Shown here one piece after another: positions 25,216 to 32,174 of a stretch of 33,930 bases of DNA. This DNA comes from HRBIN23 sp046294495. GTDB taxonomy: Bacteria; Chloroflexota; Dehalococcoidia; Lucifugimonadales; HRBIN23. The notes beneath the pieces were generated by a model that had not been told where the DNA came from, did no database searches, and was given only the letters and a program-made list of their open reading frames with translations. The translations under genes were made by a program, and so were the position numbers. The DNA is taken from assembly GCA_046294495.1 (NCBI GenBank), contig JBKBKV010000019.1, forward strand, positions 1-33,930, in the 5' to 3' direction. Each line of letters opens with the position of its first letter. Position 1 is the first letter of the stretch.

Positions 25216-25973
25216 TAGACCGAGAGCGCCTACGCCAACTCCTAGAGGATGTCCAGCGGGGGTCCCTCCCTGTAGAGGAGGCCCTCCAGGCATTGCGCCG
25301 TCTTCCCTATGAAGACCTGGGCTTCGCCCGTCCAGACCTGCACCGTCCTCTGCGCAAGGGCTTTCCGGAGGTCATCTTCGGCGAGGGGAAAACCCCCCAG
25401 CAGGTAGCGGCCATTGCCCAGCGGCTTGTCGAAGGGAGTCAGCGCCTCCTAGTCACGCGAGCCACCCCAGCCCACTTCCAGGCGGTGCAGGCTATCTTGC
25501 CCGATGCTCAATGGCACGATACAGCGCGGGCCATCACAATGGATAGGCGTCAGCATATTTCCCTGCTCCCCGGTGTAGTGGTGCTCTGCGCTGGCACCTC
25601 CGATGTGCCCGTAGCCGAAGAGGCCGCTCTGACCGCGTCCATGATGGACTGCCAGGTAGAGCGCTTCTACGATGTAGGCGTGGCGGGGCTGCACCGTCTG
25701 CTGGATGTGCTCCCTTCCTTGCATCGGGCAAAGGCCGTCGTCGTGGTTGCGGGGATGGAAGGGGCCCTTCCCAGCGTTGTAGGGGGGCTGGTGCAGGCCC
25801 CTGTCATTGCTGTGCCCACCAGCGTAGGGTATGGGGCCAGTTTCCGAGGGCTAGCGGCCCTGCTGGCTATGCTTAACTCCTGTGCCCCGGGCGTGGCAGT
25901 AGTGAACATTGACAACGGGTTCGGGGCGGGCTACCTGGCGGCCCTCATTGTGCATACCAGTGCCGGCCGGTAG
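25215..25973 (+). CDS. larB: LarB: pyridinium-3,5-biscarboxylic acid mononucleotide synthase (apparent AUA start)
   Basis: LarB carboxylates and cleaves nicotinic acid adenine dinucleotide in the first step of the nickel-pincer cofactor pathway. The 252-aa reading includes RRLPYEDLGFARPDLHR, FPEVIFGEGKTPQQ, the CAGTSDVPVAEEA motif and PTSVGYGASFRGLAALLAMLNSCAPG, with the probable catalytic Cys. It ends with VVNIDNGFGAGY. The conserved N-terminus (x-DRERLRQLLEDVQ) is encoded, but the codon where Met is expected is ATA (25215-25217). GGAGG lies six bases before it, and the antiporter stop overlaps as TAATA. The next usual start, TTG at 25293, would remove 26 conserved residues. Neither larC nor larE is in the window. 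Confidence 0.87.
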   Translation: MDRERLRQLLEDVQRGSLPVEEALQALRRLPYEDLGFARPDLHRPLRKGFPEVIFGEGKTPQQVAAIAQRLVEGSQRLLVTRATPAHFQAVQAILPDAQWHDTARAITMDRRQHISLLPGVVVLCAGTSDVPVAEEAALTASMMDCQVERFYDVGVAGLHRLLDVLPSLHRAKAVVVVAGMEGALPSVVGGLVQAPVIAVPTSVGYGASFRGLAALLAMLNSCAPGVAVVNIDNGFGAGYLAALIVHTSAGR

Positions 25974-25977
25974 GGCG

Positions 25978-26007
25978 TTGCCCCTTCCCAGGCTGGGGAG
26001 GTATACT
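25978..26007 (+). promoter_or_regulatory. Possible promoter immediately before ccmE
   Basis: TTGCCC (25978-25983, 4/6), an 18-nt spacer and TATACT (26002-26007, 5/6). The predicted start of transcription falls at about the ccmE ATG (26015), which would make the message nearly leaderless and lose the GGAG site. It may be fortuitous. Confidence 0.3.
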
Positions 26008-26014
26008 GGAGACG

Positions 26015-26476
26015 ATGCAGGATCCGCTTTCTCCTAAAAGGGGCTGGCTGGGGCAAGGGGGGGCAAAACTCCTCCTGGTGGGGGTGCTCCTGGTGGCGTC
26101 GCTGGGCTACTTCGGGTGGACGGCTTTCCGCTCGTCCACCGTTTACTACTATACGGTGGGCGAGGTGCTGGCTATGGGGCAAGCCGCCCGCGCCAGGGAC
26201 CTGCGGGTCAGCGGCAAACTGTTGGCAGGCTCCTTCCAGCGTGTGCCGGGCACCACCGAAGCCCGCTTTGTGCTTGTTGATTCCAAGGGTGGGGGGCGTT
26301 TACCTGCCACCTACACCGGGGTGCTCCCGGACCTCTTCTTCAACCCCTACTCGGACATCGTTCTGGAGGGGCGTTTGCAACCTGACGGGGTGTTCGCTGC
26401 CGAGCAGGTCATCGTGAAGTGCCCCTCCAAGTATGCCTCCCAGACCCCACAGGTGCCCAACCCCGGCGCTAACTAG
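26015..26476 (+). CDS. ccmE: Cytochrome c maturation heme chaperone CcmE, CxxxY variant
   Basis: CcmE carries heme on the outer face of the membrane during cytochrome c assembly. The 153-aa protein has one membrane anchor (about residues 18-35), then an OB-fold domain (VSGKLLAGSF, ARFVLVDSKGG, PATYTGVLPDLF, VVLEGRL-like strands). The heme-attachment site reads VKCPSKY (Cys136, Tyr140) in place of the E. coli HxxxY. This CxxxY form is known in archaeal and some bacterial CcmE proteins. It ends 13 residues after the motif. No other ccm genes are adjacent. The stop shares a CTAG with the convergent anti-sigma gene. Confidence 0.92.
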   Translation: MQDPLSPKRGWLGQGGAKLLLVGVLLVASLGYFGWTAFRSSTVYYYTVGEVLAMGQAARARDLRVSGKLLAGSFQRVPGTTEARFVLVDSKGGGRLPATYTGVLPDLFFNPYSDIVLEGRLQPDGVFAAEQVIVKCPSKYASQTPQVPNPGAN

Positions 26477-26691
26477 TCACTGCCCCGAGCGCCCACGCGC
26501 TGGCGCAGGTGTTCAGGCGCCTTCTCTTTCGGTAGCCCTCGGAGCAGGAGAACAGTCGCCTCCAACGAGGCCAGGAAGGCTTGGCACGGCCTGCACCACG
26601 CCAAATGGGCTTGAATGCGCTGGGACTTGTTCAGCGATAGGGAGCCGTCCAGGTAGTCCGAGGCCATGGCACGCACCTGCGAACAGCCCAC
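26473..26691 (-). CDS. Zinc-finger anti-sigma factor (zf-HC2 type)
   Basis: This is a 72-aa soluble protein starting with GTG (MGCSQVRAMASDYLDGSL). The ZAS zinc-binding set is complete: Cys3, then H29-x3-C33-x2-C36 in HLAWCRPC. The helix after it and the short tail contain no membrane segment. Such proteins hold ECF sigma factors inactive and often respond to redox change at the zinc site. It is divergent from the ECF sigma gene 54 bp away. This differs from the usual sigma-then-anti-sigma operon, so pairing is inferred from proximity. Confidence 0.82.
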   Translation of the reverse strand: MGCSQVRAMASDYLDGSLSLNKSQRIQAHLAWCRPCQAFLASLEATVLLLRGLPKEKAPEHLRQRVGARGSD

Positions 26692-26745
26692 CCGGCCCAG
26701 CAGACGGCTCCACCACCGGCCAAACCCTATTACTTTACCCCTCCT

Positions 26746-27318
26746 ATGGTCTCTACCTTAATTGATGTAACCCGAGGGGAAAGGTGCACTGTGGCCCATT
26801 ACGCCCCCACCCCTCTCAACTTTGAGGAGGTGGCTGAACGGTATCTGGACTTCGTTTACCAGATATGCCTTCGTATCCTGGGGGACGCCACCGAGGCCGA
26901 AGATGCTACCCAGGAGACCTTCCTTTCCGCCCTGAGGGCGTGGGAGGCTCTCCGGGGCCAGGCACAGGTGAGCACCTGGCTTTACCGCATCGCTGTAAAC
27001 GCCTGCCTCCAACGCCTGCGGAAACGCAAGCACGAGCACTGGCTCACCGATAGCATCCACGAGGGCAAGTATATCCCTGCCTGGCGGGGCGCCCCCCAGC
27101 GCGCCGCCGAGCAGTCAGAACTTCGCCGCCGTATCCAAGAGGGGCTTGCTCGTCTGCCCCCAGACCTGCGTGTGGCGGTGGTGCTTCGGGATGTGCAAGG
27201 CCTTTCCAACGAAGAGGCGGCGCGGGTGGTAGGAGCCAGCATCACGGCTTTTAAAGCGCGCCTCCACCGAGGTCGTTTGCTCTTGCGCCAGTTTCTGGAA
27301 CCTTTCCTGCAGCCTTGA
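26746..27318 (+). CDS. ECF-type RNA polymerase sigma factor
   Basis: This 190-aa sigma-70 family protein has regions 2 and 4 only. Region 2 (about residues 26-95) includes YLDFVYQICLRILGDATEAEDATQETFLSALRAW and STWLYRIAVNAC. Region 4 (about 125-185) includes LPPDLRVAVVLRDVQGLSNEEAARVVG and the helix-turn-helix ASITAFKARLHRGR. The ATG at 26746 has no good ribosome site. A GTG at 26791 with AAGGTG upstream would start MAHYAPTPLNFEEV and is a credible alternative. It probably transcribes its own promoter and a few others; the partner anti-sigma gene is divergent. Confidence 0.88.
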   Translation: MVSTLIDVTRGERCTVAHYAPTPLNFEEVAERYLDFVYQICLRILGDATEAEDATQETFLSALRAWEALRGQAQVSTWLYRIAVNACLQRLRKRKHEHWLTDSIHEGKYIPAWRGAPQRAAEQSELRRRIQEGLARLPPDLRVAVVLRDVQGLSNEEAARVVGASITAFKARLHRGRLLLRQFLEPFLQP

Positions 27319-27330
27319 TGGTAAGAACTC

Positions 27331-28713
27331 TTACCCGGCCCACCGCCCCAGGGCCACGCTGGTTACCAGGGCTATCCCAAAGTAAAGGTGGAGTTGCGCC
27401 GTAACCAGGTCCAGGAAGGTGAAGGCTACGCGGCGCGGCTGGAAGGCGGCCCTCACATTCCGCCAAGCCAAGGGAATGGTAAGGAAGGTCAGCACCCCCC
27501 ACCAAGGGAGCAACCCTACCCCCATAGCAATGGCTATGGCCCCATAAGTGGCCACCACCAATGCCAGGTAGTAAAACCCGGCGCTACGGAACCCCAAAAG
27601 GCCTGCCACAGTGGTGAAGCCTGCCTGCTTATCGTCCCGCATATCCCGGAAGTTGTTGCCGTGCAAGATGGCGATAGTAAGGAATCCCAGGGGAAAGGAG
27701 AGGAGCACCGGCGCCCACGAGAAACCCTGGGCCTGAACATAGTAGGCCCCTAGTGCCATAAGGGGGTTGAAAGCCAGGAAGACCGCTAGGTCGCCCAGGG
27801 CACGGTATTTTAGCCCTATCGGTGGAGCAGTGTAGAAAACTCCCAGGAAGCCCCCTGCCAGCGCCAGGTAGAGGACGGGCAAGCCCCGCATAGCCATTAG
27901 AGCCAAACCGACGCCAACCGCCAGTAGCAATAACACTACACCGAAGAGCAGGTGCTGCCCAGAAGCCATCAGCCGGTCAGGTAGAACACGGCTGGACCCC
28001 AGAGTGGCCCAGTTGTCTACCCCTTTGCGGTAGTCCACATAGTCGCTCAAGACATTCACCCCTGCGTGGGCCAGCAAGCCCCCCAAAAGGGTCAGTAGCA
28101 GAAGCGGCCAAGCCAGGGAAGGGGCGAGGAACGACCCCAGGAGCACAGAGAAAACGGTAACGGTGAAGGAGAAGGGGCGCACCGCCTGCCAGTAGACCCT
28201 CCATGGGCGAGCAGGCGTCCGCAAAGGCCCCTGGAAAGCCTGGAGGGCCTCATCGGTTACTTCCACCTGCACACGGGGCTTCCACTCTATGCGGTAGTCC
28301 GAGATGTAGAGGCGGGTGGGGCGAATGCGAAAGACCAGAAGGGGGAAGAACTTGGCGAAGACCACCGCCTGGGGCACCTTCCGGAAAAGGATATGGCGTT
28401 CGGGGCGCTCTTCCACAGGCCCTAGGATTTCTACGACTCCCTCCCCCTGCAGGAAGAGGTCCGGCACCCCCCTGTCTATGATGAAGAACACATTAGGGTT
28501 CTGCACGATGTTCTGGTAGTGGTGGCCCCGCCCCTGGGTGGGGCGCTCAATAACGCCATAGAGATACCCCCCATCCTCAGCGAAGTAGACCTTGTTGGCC
28601 CACACCCTCCCCTCGGCGTGGCTTATCAGGGTAAGGTTTTTGTTTTTCTCAAAAATCCGTTTGGCCGCCCTGAGGGCCTCCCATACCTCAAGGGAGGAAG
28701 AGGGCGATGTCAC
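27331..28713 (-). CDS. Fusion of PPOX-type flavin-binding domain with MenA/UbiA prenyltransferase
   Basis: This is a 460-aa two-domain protein. Residues 1 to about 150 resemble the pyridoxamine-5'-phosphate-oxidase-like split barrel (VYFAEDGGYLYGVIE, QNPNVFFIID, GVVEILGPVEE), which usually binds FMN or F420. Residues about 170-460 form a UbiA-type membrane domain with eight or more helices. The first Asp motif is N220-VLSDYVDYRKGVD and the second is NNFRDMRDDKQAG (353-365), both as in MenA, which prenylates dihydroxynaphthoate for menaquinone. It starts with GTG behind AGGAGGT at 9-nt spacing. The substrate is likely a quinone precursor, but a related aromatic is possible. The fused domain might act on a prenylated quinone intermediate. 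Confidence 0.85.
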   Translation of the reverse strand: MTSPSSSLEVWEALRAAKRIFEKNKNLTLISHAEGRVWANKVYFAEDGGYLYGVIERPTQGRGHHYQNIVQNPNVFFIIDRGVPDLFLQGEGVVEILGPVEERPERHILFRKVPQAVVFAKFFPLLVFRIRPTRLYISDYRIEWKPRVQVEVTDEALQAFQGPLRTPARPWRVYWQAVRPFSFTVTVFSVLLGSFLAPSLAWPLLLLTLLGGLLAHAGVNVLSDYVDYRKGVDNWATLGSSRVLPDRLMASGQHLLFGVVLLLLAVGVGLALMAMRGLPVLYLALAGGFLGVFYTAPPIGLKYRALGDLAVFLAFNPLMALGAYYVQAQGFSWAPVLLSFPLGFLTIAILHGNNFRDMRDDKQAGFTTVAGLLGFRSAGFYYLALVVATYGAIAIAMGVGLLPWWGVLTFLTIPLAWRNVRAAFQPRRVAFTFLDLVTAQLHLYFGIALVTSVALGRWAG

Positions 28714-28775
28714 GGCTACTACCTCCTGCTCGCTTACAGGTTGGCACGGCTGTGCACCGATCTCCCGTAAAATAC

Positions 28776-28804
28776 ATTATACTCTAGAGCGAAGGGAGGC
28801 GCAA
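28776..28804 (-). promoter_or_regulatory. Candidate promoter for the PPOX-UbiA gene
   Basis: On the minus strand a perfect TATAAT (28776-28781) is preceded at 17 nt by TTGCGC (28799-28804, 3/6). On the plus strand TATACT (28778-28783) and TAAAAT (28768-28773) could serve the divergent DUF3179 gene, so the two promoters would overlap. Confidence 0.4.
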
Positions 28805-30048
28805 TGCTTATGAAGGTGTTTCTACTGTTTGTGCCCCTTGTGTTGCTTCTATGGGCGTGCCGAAGCATCCCTACCCCTACTCCCAAGCCTCTACCACCAT
28901 CGTCGCCTACGCCAATAGCCCCTTCCATGGCGCCCCAGGCCACCCCTACTCCGGAGCCCTCGCCTACCCCTGCAAACACCTCCGCCGATGAAGAGAAAGC
29001 GACCCGCCTGCGTTCCCTCGGCTGGGCTACCAACATGCAAAAGCGGACCGTCCCCCTGCAGGAGGTAGGCTTCTTTGGGCTTTTGCGCGACCAAATACCC
29101 CCCATATACAACCCCCATTTTGACACCCCGGAGCAGGCCAACGCCTATTTAGAGGCAGACGAACCTGTGCTAGCCCTGGAGATAAAGGGCGACGCCCGTG
29201 CCTACCCCTTGCGCATCCTCATTTACCACGAGATCGTCAACGACGAGGTAGGGGGAGAGCCTGTAGCCGTTACCTACTGACCACTCTGCAACACGGCCAT
29301 GGTCTTTGGTCGACGCGTGAACGGACGCACCCTTAAATTTGGCGTCAGCGGCATGCTTCGCCAGAGCAATCTGATAATGTGGGACCACGAGACAGAGTCC
29401 TGGTGGCAACAGGGCACCTTTGAGGCCATCGTGGGGGACCTGGCAGGGACACGCCTTGACCTGATCCCAGCCACTATAGTCTCCTGGAAAGACTTTCTAC
29501 AATCGTTCCCCCAGGGGAAGGTGCTTTCCACCGGCTCCTTCCCCCGCTACGAGTCCGTCGGCATCTATGGGACAAATCCCTACGACTACTACGACACCGC
29601 TCCACGCCCCTTCCTATTTGCGGGAGATGTGGACAACCGCCTGCCAGCCATGGAGCGGGTGGTGGCCTTTACCTTGGGAAAGCGGCGGGTGGCTGTGCCC
29701 TTTGAAGTCCTCTCCCAAAGACCAGTGCTCACCCTGGGCGACGGAGAGGTGGTGGTTTTCTACAAGCCCGACACTCGTTCAGTATTGGACTCCCCATCTG
29801 TTGCTGAGGGACGGCGGGTAGGGACGGCCGGCGTCTACCAAAACCGGGTAGACGGCAAACGCCTAACATTTGAGGGTGCCACCCCCGGACGCTTCCGCGA
29901 CAAGGAGACCGGCTCCCTTTGGAATGTGTTCGGGGTAGCGGTAGAGGGGCCTCTTAAAGGGCAACGCCTTGCCCCCCTCTTTTCCACCCAAAGCTTGTGG
30001 TTCTACGAAGCAGCCGCCTTCCCCAACACGGAGATCTATCGTCCATAA
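28804..30048 (+). CDS. DUF3179 lipoprotein with in-frame TGA; candidate selenoprotein
   Basis: Reading through one TGA gives 414 aa. An N-terminal signal with lipobox LLWAC (lipid Cys19) is followed by a Pro/Thr-rich linker (residues 20-60), so the protein is exported and membrane-tethered. The DUF3179 domain (about 65-414) has ALEIKGDARAYPLRILIYHEIVND and VAVTY-x-PLCNTAMVF. It ends with a LAPLFSTQSLWF-like C-terminus and NTEIYRP. At 29278-29280 the codon is TGA, where family members have Cys in C-P-L-C. The frame stays open for another 255 codons of intact domain. A hairpin resembling a bacterial SECIS follows. If selenocysteine is inserted, the protein carries a U159-x-x-C162 redox pair. 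The alternatives are a recent nonsense mutation or a base error. The biochemical role of DUF3179 is not established. Confidence 0.75.
29278..29311 (+). promoter_or_regulatory. Putative bacterial SECIS element following in-frame TGA
   Basis: TGA is at 29278-29280. After 14 nt comes a stem GGCCA (29295-29299) / TGGTC (29307-29311) closing a 7-nt loop TGGTCTT. The loop contains GGTCT, as does the apical loop of the E. coli fdhF SECIS. The loop guanines are about 20 nt after the TGA, within the known bacterial range. A further CACG/CGTG pairing (29292-29295 with 29315-29318) could extend the stem with a bulge. Confidence 0.55.
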
Positions 30049-30050
30049 GC

Positions 30051-30085
30051 AAGGAAGGGGGGCTTTGAAAAGACCCCCCTTCCTT
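30051..30085 (+). terminator. Inverted repeat, probable terminator of the DUF3179 gene
   Basis: A perfect 12-bp inverted repeat, AAGGAAGGGGGG / CCCCCCTTCCTT, has an 11-nt loop and starts 2 nt after the DUF3179 stop. It lacks a long T-run beyond TTCCTT. The methyltransferase relic begins immediately after it, so this may also mark a deletion junction. Confidence 0.5.
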
Positions 30086-30086
30086 A

Positions 30087-30880
30087 CCTCATTGACCCCC
30101 CCTTCAACACAGGCAAGGCTCAGACAAGAACGCAGATAAAGGCCGTCCCTTCGGAGAGCGGAGACCGAATAGGATTCGCAGGAAGGCGCTACCAGACCAT
30201 CCCTGGAGGTCCTACATAGATATCTTCGACGACTACTTGGATTTCCTGGAGCCTCGGCTGCAGCAGGCTTATAGGGTCCTAGCGAACAATGGCACGCTCT
30301 ACTTTCACATTGACTACCGCGAAGTCCACTACTGCAAGGTGCTTCTGGACGCCATTTTTGGGCGCGAGTGCTTTCTGAACGAAGTGCTCTGGGCCTACGA
30401 TTATGAGGCAGACCGCGGACTAAATGGCCACCAAAGCACGACAACATCCTGGTATATGTGAAGAACCCTGATGATTATGTTTTCAATACAGATGCAATCG
30501 AACGCATATCCTACACGGCACCTGGGCTAGGGGGCCCAGAGAAAGCGTCTAGGGCAAGCTGCCAACGGATGTTTGGTGGCACACCATAGTAGGGACGCAG
30601 AGGAAAGAGAATACGGGCTATCCAACCCAGAAGTCTTTAGCTATTCTGAAACGGATCGTGGAAGCGTCCTCTAACCCTGGCGACCCTGTGCTTGACTTTT
30701 TTACCGGTAGCGGCACAACAGGTGAGGCCTGTCTTCTGCTCGGCAGGCGTTTCATTTTGGGGGACAACAATCCCGAGGCGTTGGAAATCATGGCAAAGAG
30801 GTTCAGTGGCTATCCGGGTGTAGAATTTGTGGGCTTTGACCCAGCGCCATTTCGTGAGAAAACTCTCCAAGGAATTAGCC
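30087..30880 (+). pseudogene. Decayed DNA methyltransferase (beta-class N6-A/N4-C type)
   Basis: Fragments in alternating frames together read as a methyltransferase of a restriction-modification system. They run from LIDPPFNTGKAQTR (DPPF catalytic motif), through FDDYLDFLEPRLQQAYRVL, YFHIDYREVHYCKVLLDAIFG, KHDNIL and TGYPTQKSLAILKRIVEASS. They end with the SAM-binding VLDFFTGSGTTGEACLLLGRRF. The DPPF-first order marks the beta class. The N-terminus before DPPF is missing. Three frameshifts, near 30205, 30422 and 30550, are each explained by loss of one base from a short homopolymer. Base composition is less GC-rich than the neighbours, suggesting transfer. Either true decay or local base-calling error could explain the frameshifts; the missing start favours decay. 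Confidence 0.8.
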
Positions 30881-31234
30881 GTTGCTCCGAGTGGAGACGC
30901 GCAGGCGGATCGCATCATCAATGGAAAACGGACAGAGAAAAAATTCTCAACATTGTGGGCCAGCGGGGTCTTCAAGTTCCAGCAGATTCGTGACCAGGAT
31001 TACTCCCAGTTGTTCCTTTTGGGGCTTGCTCCATTTGGTGCTGCGGCTTGGGTGATACCAAAAAGCGTCCTTGCACCACATTTCACCGGACAACTGCAAC
31101 TTGAAGGCTTGACACAGCAACACGGTGGCAGAAAAGGCCGTGACACTTGGTGGTTATCTTTTCCTGCCAACTCACGGCCGGACTGGTTGTCGCCTTACGG
31201 CGGAACTTTAGCAAAGGTCTTACAGCTGCTGTGA
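30863..31234 (+). pseudogene. Truncated type II restriction endonuclease, C-terminal part
   Basis: In a frame different from the methyltransferase end, LSKELAVAPSGDAQADRIINGKRTEKKFSTLW begins without a proper start. It continues KFQQIRDQDYSQLFLLGLAPFGAAAWVIPK, QHGGRKGRDTWWLSF and PYGGTLAKVLQLL to a TGA. This resembles the C-terminal portion of type II restriction enzymes found next to such methyltransferases. TEKKF may carry the E-x-K of the nuclease core. The N-terminal part is absent and the relic is fused head-on to the methyltransferase tail, so an internal deletion is likely. The assignment rests on family resemblance recalled by eye. Confidence 0.65.
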
Positions 31235-31260
31235 CGGGGAGGCATAGCCAGGGCTGGTTC

Positions 31261-31285
31261 GCTGGCCGGCAAGTTTTGCCCCAGC
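31261..31285. repeat. Hairpin between the restriction relic and korB
   Basis: GCTGG (31261-31265) pairs with CCAGC (31281-31285), and GGCAA (31268-31272) with TTGCC (31276-31280), around a GTT loop with a CC bulge. No T-run is present on either strand. It may help end korB transcription. Nothing else is seen in 31235-31328. Confidence 0.35.
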
Positions 31286-31328
31286 AACCTAAAGGTGGCT
31301 CCCCACAGAGCCTAACCGGCAAGGCTAC

Positions 31329-32174
31329 CTATCCGTACCGGGACAGGAACTCTCCCGGGTCGAACTCCACCTTTATTTGTTCAAAGGCGCGAACCCGCTC
31401 TTCGTAAGTTGGACGCTCTGCCTTGTAGAACACCCCTAGCAGAGTCTTATCCTGGGGGATGGCCAAGCGAATGGCGCCCATATAGTCGCTGGTGTCGTGC
31501 TCTTTAGGGATGTCTTGAACCCGCGCATCGTAGTAGTTGTAGGTGTTGTGGAACTCGGTGCAAGGGCTTTGCACATGCAGGAAAGCGAAGCCGGGGTGGC
31601 GGATCCCGTGGACGATAAGTTCCTGTAGTTGTTTGGGGCGGCCGGAATACCCTCGCGCTACCCAGGAAGCCCCTGCCGCCAGCGCCATGAGCACGGGGTT
31701 CATGGGCAACTCCACCGTGCCGTAAGGGCTAGACTTGCTCTTGTGGCCCACAAAGGAAGTAGGGGAATACTGGGCCTTAGTCAGCCCATAGGTCTGGTTG
31801 TCCATACACACCAGCAGGATATCCAGGTTGCGCCGTGCGGCGTGGGGGAAATGCCCCGCGCCGATGCTGAAGAGGTCTCCGTCGCCACCCATGGCGATGA
31901 CGGTGAGGTCTTGGCGGGCCAGTTTGACCCCTGTGGCCAGTGGCAGGGCACGCCCGTGCAGGCCGTGGATGCCGTAGGTGTTGCAGAAGTAAGGGATGCG
32001 GCTGGAGCACCCGATGCCCGAAACCACCACCACCTGTTCAGGGCGCACCTGCAGGTCGGCCAGGGCTTTAAAGGTGGCCGAGAGCACGGCGAAATCGCCA
32101 CATCCCGGGCACCAGGTGGGTTTCACTTCGCTCTTATAGTCTTTGGCCGTGAGGGGAAGGGCGCTAACGACCAT
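31329..32174 (-). CDS. korB: 2-oxoacid:ferredoxin oxidoreductase, beta subunit
   Basis: This is the thiamine-diphosphate-binding subunit of an enzyme that decarboxylates 2-oxoacids (2-oxoglutarate type most likely) to acyl-CoA and reduces ferredoxin. The 281-aa protein has TWCPGCGDFAVL near residue 20, SGIGCSSRIPYF, the TPP motif GGDGDLFSIGAGHF and MDNQTYGLTKAQYSPTS. Cys residues for the proximal 4Fe-4S cluster include those in CPGCGD and the later SPCTEFH. It starts 11 bp inside the end of korA, so the two are translationally coupled. The KorB-like length and the fused KorA argue for the two-subunit Kor/Oor class. Substrate range (2-oxoglutarate or pyruvate) is uncertain. Confidence 0.92.
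   Translation of the reverse strand: MVVSALPLTAKDYKSEVKPTWCPGCGDFAVLSATFKALADLQVRPEQVVVVSGIGCSSRIPYFCNTYGIHGLHGRALPLATGVKLARQDLTVIAMGGDGDLFSIGAGHFPHAARRNLDILLVCMDNQTYGLTKAQYSPTSFVGHKSKSSPYGTVELPMNPVLMALAAGASWVARGYSGRPKQLQELIVHGIRHPGFAFLHVQSPCTEFHNTYNYYDARVQDIPKEHDTSDYMGAIRLAIPQDKTLLGVFYKAERPTYEERVRAFEQIKVEFDPGEFLSRYG

Noticed and set aside
31318..31326. Short direct repeat CCGGCAAG in 31235-31328, considered as a mobile-element target duplication.
   Set aside because: The repeat is short, common in this composition, and no transposase or terminal inverted repeat is present.
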